Part shown: in pieces, positions 60,501-64,000 of the stretch
Numbering within the stretch: the stretch's first letter is position 1
Layout: the number at the start of each line of letters is the position of its first letter
Assembly: GCF_000002995.4 (NCBI RefSeq)
Contig: NW_025062476.1
Location: 9,546,501 to 9,610,500 of the forward strand
Length of the DNA: 64,000 nt
Reading direction: 5' to 3'
Origin: Brugia malayi
Lineage: Eukaryota > Nematoda > Chromadorea > Rhabditida > Onchocercidae
The notes under the pieces: model-generated
What the model saw: only the letters and a program-made list of their open reading frames with translations
What the model was told of the DNA's origin: nothing
Databases searched by the model: none
Program-made: the position numbers and the translations under genes

Positions 60501-62821
60501 GCAGCATTTTCGGATGCATTTGCAAGTCGCGGTGCAACTTGGGCAAAATATATTGTCTCTGTTGGAGCTATGTCAGGCATGACTACAAGTTTGGTTAGTC
60601 TATAGACATATTTTCGACACTTCTCTAAATTCAATGACAATGTCAACTGTCATTTGCTGGAAAACAATTTGATATGGTTCAGGTCTTTTTCCATTTTACT
60701 TCATCTCTTCTACTCAAAAATGTTCAATAGATTGTTCACTAATTAATAAATTCAAATGATTAAGATTGGCTCTATGTTTGCCCTCCCGCGATGCGTTTAT
60801 GCAATGGCCGAAGACGGACTAATATTCAAGATTTTTGGACAAGTTAATGATAAAACTCAGGTAAACCTATGAAATAATTTAGTATGTCACTTTTTTTTTC
60901 AAATGTAAAATAAAATAATTTAAAATTTATTAACAAATGTTGTTGCTTCATTAATGTTTAAAGAAGTCTTTAAGCAAAACGTTTTCATAAAACTGAAAGA
61001 AAATAGAGTGTCTGTTACAGGTACCATTGAAAGCGGTAATTGTTTTCAGTGCTATTACTTCGATAATAGCATTTCTATTTGATATTGAGACTTTAGTGGA
61101 GTTTCTTTCGATTGGTACTCTTCTAGCTTATACGATTGTTTCTGCCTGTGTCATTGTTCTTCGATATCGTCCAGCTCTGAATGAAGAAGATAATATTATT
61201 GAAGGAAATGGTATGAATGTATGAATTCATTAATGTAAGGAACAATCTTTCCAAATAGAAATTTCACCAAATACACCTGAAACTGTGGATAGGTAATAAT
61301 TACTCATTGAAGAAGTTTTTGGGGAAAACTTTTTGATGTAAATGTTGATAGTGCGAATGGAGTACAGGAATATAATAATTCCTTTATTAACAGAAACAAC
61401 CGTATAATAAATTTTATAAAGAAGCAAGAATAATTGGAATTTCTTTGAATAAGTTGATCCATACTATATAATACGTATATAGTGTTAAAGTGGGAGTGAT
61501 CATGATAAATTCATTGCTAAGGTCATCATACATTAATAATGTTACATGTTAATGCATACAAAAAAACAAGGGAGGTAATTTAATGTATGAAGAATTTTTC
61601 TTCTACACAAAGGCTTTGAGGTATAATATAATAAACATGAGTTAGAAATATGTGAGGTCAAACATTTGCACATAATTTTGCGAAGGGATCATCGAACATA
61701 TTTTAGAGTTTAGGAACTGTTTTAAATTTTAATTTTCATTGTGCTAATACATGTACTTTTATTTCTTATATCTTTTAAAACCACTAAATTTTATCATATA
61801 CAGTGTCCGCTTAAGTCATGGCATTTCAATAAAAGAGAGCTTAAAAAGTATATATATATATCAATAATGAGGAAATACAGAATAAAAATAAAAACTGGTC
61901 TTAATTCTAGGAGGTCGGATAAAATTCTGGATGCCAGGATATCGCTGGTTTAACATTTTGAAACCAGGAAAACTCGTGCTATGGTGTGTTTTCACGATGA
62001 TATTTGCTAATGCCGGTATCAGTATCATTTTTACTACCACATTTGTGCACACTCTACTTGGTTGGATCCTTATATTCACTTTTGGAATCATCGCTGCAAG
62101 TGCATTCATTTTAATCTGTGCACATCATCAAACTAATGAGCAGATTTCATTCAAGGTTATTGCTTTTCAGTATTATTACCACTACTACTACTAGTAATAA
62201 TTAATAATAATAGTAATAATAATAATAATAAAATAATAACAACAATAATAATAAAAGCCAAAGAAATAGATGCTCACTAATAATATCACTAATTGCAAAC
62301 ATGTAACAGTGATTATCAAATCACTAAACGATGCTGAAATTAGTGCAGACTGGCCCTACTCGTTTCATCCAGTTTCAGCTTCCAAATTCCCACTTAATAT
62401 TACATATGCTTTAGGTACCATTGGTCCCTCTCATACCAGCAACTAGCGTACTAATCAACATTTTTTTAATGTTCCATCTGGCTCCCGTGACTTGGATCCG
62501 ACTTGCCATTTGGCTAGTTGTCGGTGAGTTCCAGATGTTAATATTTCTGTATAATGCCATGTTCGACTCGAAGATGGTGATTTTTTTATGCTGTTGCATG
62601 TTAGCATTACAAGCATTAATGAAAATGTGCCAAATGTAAATGTACAGAGTTGCAATGACTTCTTTATTTTGGCGAAGTTATAAATTTTAATTTCACCTTT
62701 AGGGCTTGCAATCTATGGCTTCTATGGCATTAACCATAGTCGGGAAATACAACCGGATTCCGAATTAATCACGGAAAGCACGACATATGAAAGTATGGCC
62801 ACTACTGTTACAGTGCCGTAA
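57521..62821 (+). CDS. Cationic amino acid transporter, CAT type (SLC7A1-4-like)
   Basis: Fourteen exons were found (57521-57671, 58917-59022, 59252-59361, 59448-59536, 59670-59798, 59865-60054, 60239-60345, 60489-60593, 60765-60860, 61021-61210, 61259-61292, 61911-62155, 62415-62523, 62703-62821), about 590 aa. CAT landmarks in order are LKRCLTITDITLLGVGHMVG, AGIYVLTG, IAGPSIVISFALAGFASFLS, FPKAGSAYTYVYIGVGE, FFAYIGFDGLATAGEEA, PRCVYAMAEDGLIFKIFGQV and LFDIETLVEFLSIGTLLAYT. A C-terminal group of hydrophobic helices (LVLWCVFTMIFANAGISIIF, IPATSVLINIFLMF, LAIWLVVGLAIYGFYG) matches the extra helices that distinguish 14-span CATs. The protein carries arginine, lysine or ornithine across the plasma membrane. 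Exons ending at 61292 and starting at 61911 differ in phase, so one small exon is probably missing in my model. The first intron is 1.2 kb. Confidence 0.93.
61320..61460 (+). repeat. Second copy of an interspersed repeat, in transporter intron
   Basis: The core ggaatataataattccttta then ttaacagaaacaaccgtata (about 61368-61405) matches the NIPBL-intron sequence near 6005-6045 at most positions, with weaker similarity in the flanks. It is probably a degenerate member of a dispersed family. Its limits are approximate. Confidence 0.4.
62171..62256 (+). repeat. Trinucleotide-rich microsatellite (taa/tac)n
   Basis: Interrupted tat/act/taa/aac triplets cover about 85 bp in the intron after the 61911-62155 exon of the transporter gene. 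It is non-coding. Confidence 0.8.
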
Positions 62822-62984
62822 TCGATTGATGACTGCTGATGAAGGATTAAGTGACCAGAGGAAATTCTTGTGAAGATATTCTTTTCCGAAACTCCAAGTA
62901 GAAAATAGTAGAATGATACATACAATTCCCCACCAAATATTTTACTATTTCCACAATTCTTCTTCTGAATTGTTGTAAGAAATA

Positions 62985-63016
<32 letters not shown>

Positions 63017-64000
63017 ATTTCTTATTAGCTTATATTTATTTACTTCAAGATCATATATGATTTGGAGCAACACATCATTTCGTTAGTTTGGTTCCTCATT
63101 CAATTTCAGATCTCGGCAAATTAACCTCTCATAGAAAAGGACCCTCACGCTTCCTGTAATACCCAGTTTAATCCCATAAACCAAGTCATGTAATAAAATG
63201 AAATTAAAATTAGAATCATTTCTCTTTACATCATATGTCAAATGTTGACTACACGTCAAATGTTAAAGTCTTCACTAAACGCTAAAAGATACACGGCATA
63301 CATACATGAAATATAATCAGTTAAATATCACTTGTATTAGAGTTAGAACAATCAACTGCTCAAAAAGAACAAAATAATAAAAATAGATGCAATCAAAAAA
63401 TACAGACTTAGCCTAATTAAAAACCAAAAAGTAATTTTAGACATAAAATATTGAGAGATAAACATAATCACACATTACGACAAAAATTTGAGGCCAATTT
63501 TGGATCACTTTTTAACTAAAAGAAAGATTGGTTTAACCAAAAACAAAAAGATATATGGAGCTTTTGAATTCCAGGTCTTCAATTCCTTTTTATTGACAAT
63601 ATCAATTTGTAAATTTTCAATAATCCATAATCACATCCAACAAACACAGGAGCTCAAAGCAACATTACGCATGAAAGTCTTGGCAAGACAGATTTAAAAA
63701 TGAGAATAGAAGACAACAGGCAAGATATTTTCATAAATGAGGCAAGATTTGCGATAACATTAGATTTGAAAATCAGGAAATGCATTTAACATATTTGTTA
63801 GCAATAAGTAGCACTGATGAGAGCAATTAAGCAGAGTGAGAACAGTGACAGGCTTTTAGTTCGTAAAGATGCCATCCACATAATTAGTACGCTGAAAGTA
63901 TAGGCGACCAGAATAATGTAAAAATATGCACATACATCAAATGAAGATTAGAGGTCAACATAGACTCACTTTAACTGCCTTTTTTCACTAGCTTTTCATA
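62822..64000. other. Transporter 3' flank, no further gene seen
   Basis: Contains the 3' UTR of the transporter and a (TA)n microsatellite at about 62982-63016. Short frames such as 63488-63697 show no domain. The rest is AT-rich without recognisable structure. Confidence 0.55.

Noticed and set aside
1..64000. tRNA, rRNA, spliced-leader RNA, CRISPR or viral sequences
   Set aside because: No cloverleaf with conserved TTC-arm sequence, no SL1 22-mer, no regularly spaced repeats and no polymerase or capsid motifs were noticed. A covariance-model scan would be needed to be certain about tRNAs.

Overview
The window is AT-rich nuclear DNA from a nematode, most likely a parasitic spirurid/filarial worm. 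The evidence is many short introns ending in TTTCAG-type acceptors, a collagen with cuticle-collagen architecture, and a glutamine-rich Scc2/NIPBL like that of worms. The species assignment is inference. No bacterial, viral or transposase gene was recognised, and I saw no tRNA, rRNA or CRISPR array. All genes are intron-split. Their exons were assembled by eye from GT/AG sites, codon phase and family resemblance.

Region by region. 1-2092 (minus): 5' part of a coiled-coil protein, possibly dynactin p150-like, divergent from the next gene across about 200 bp. 2300-19972 (plus): a complete 47-exon cohesin loader Scc2/NIPBL gene, about 2172 aa, in which a Q-rich N-terminus precedes the probable MAU-2-binding segment. 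19973-23170: no gene seen. 23171-25858 (minus): a six-exon cuticle collagen with an unusual charged C-terminal tail. 25859-29759: no gene seen, but a perfect hairpin. 29760-32603 (plus): an alpha-arrestin with PPxY-type motifs. 33923-36865 (plus): an unrecognised secreted, sequon-rich acidic protein. 37076-37868 (plus): an unrecognised protein of about 116 aa. 37904-40767 (plus): a Cys-loop ligand-gated channel that follows the small gene very closely. 41132-45746 (minus): Dishevelled (DIX-PDZ-DEP). 47278-48871 (minus): a Rho-family relative that has lost its nucleotide-binding motifs but keeps a CaaX box. 50773-53932 (plus): a highly diverged importin-alpha-like ARM protein. 57521-62821 (plus): a CAT-type (SLC7) cationic amino acid transporter. 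The remainder shows only simple repeats.

The genes do not form one pathway. They are ordinary eukaryotic neighbours covering chromatin, cuticle, trafficking, Wnt signalling, neuronal channel and nutrient uptake functions. The least conventional loci are the degenerate Rho-like GTPase, the diverged importin alpha, the two unrecognised genes at 33.9-37.9 kb, and the channel whose predicted start is GTG and whose pore entrance departs from the usual anion-channel motif.
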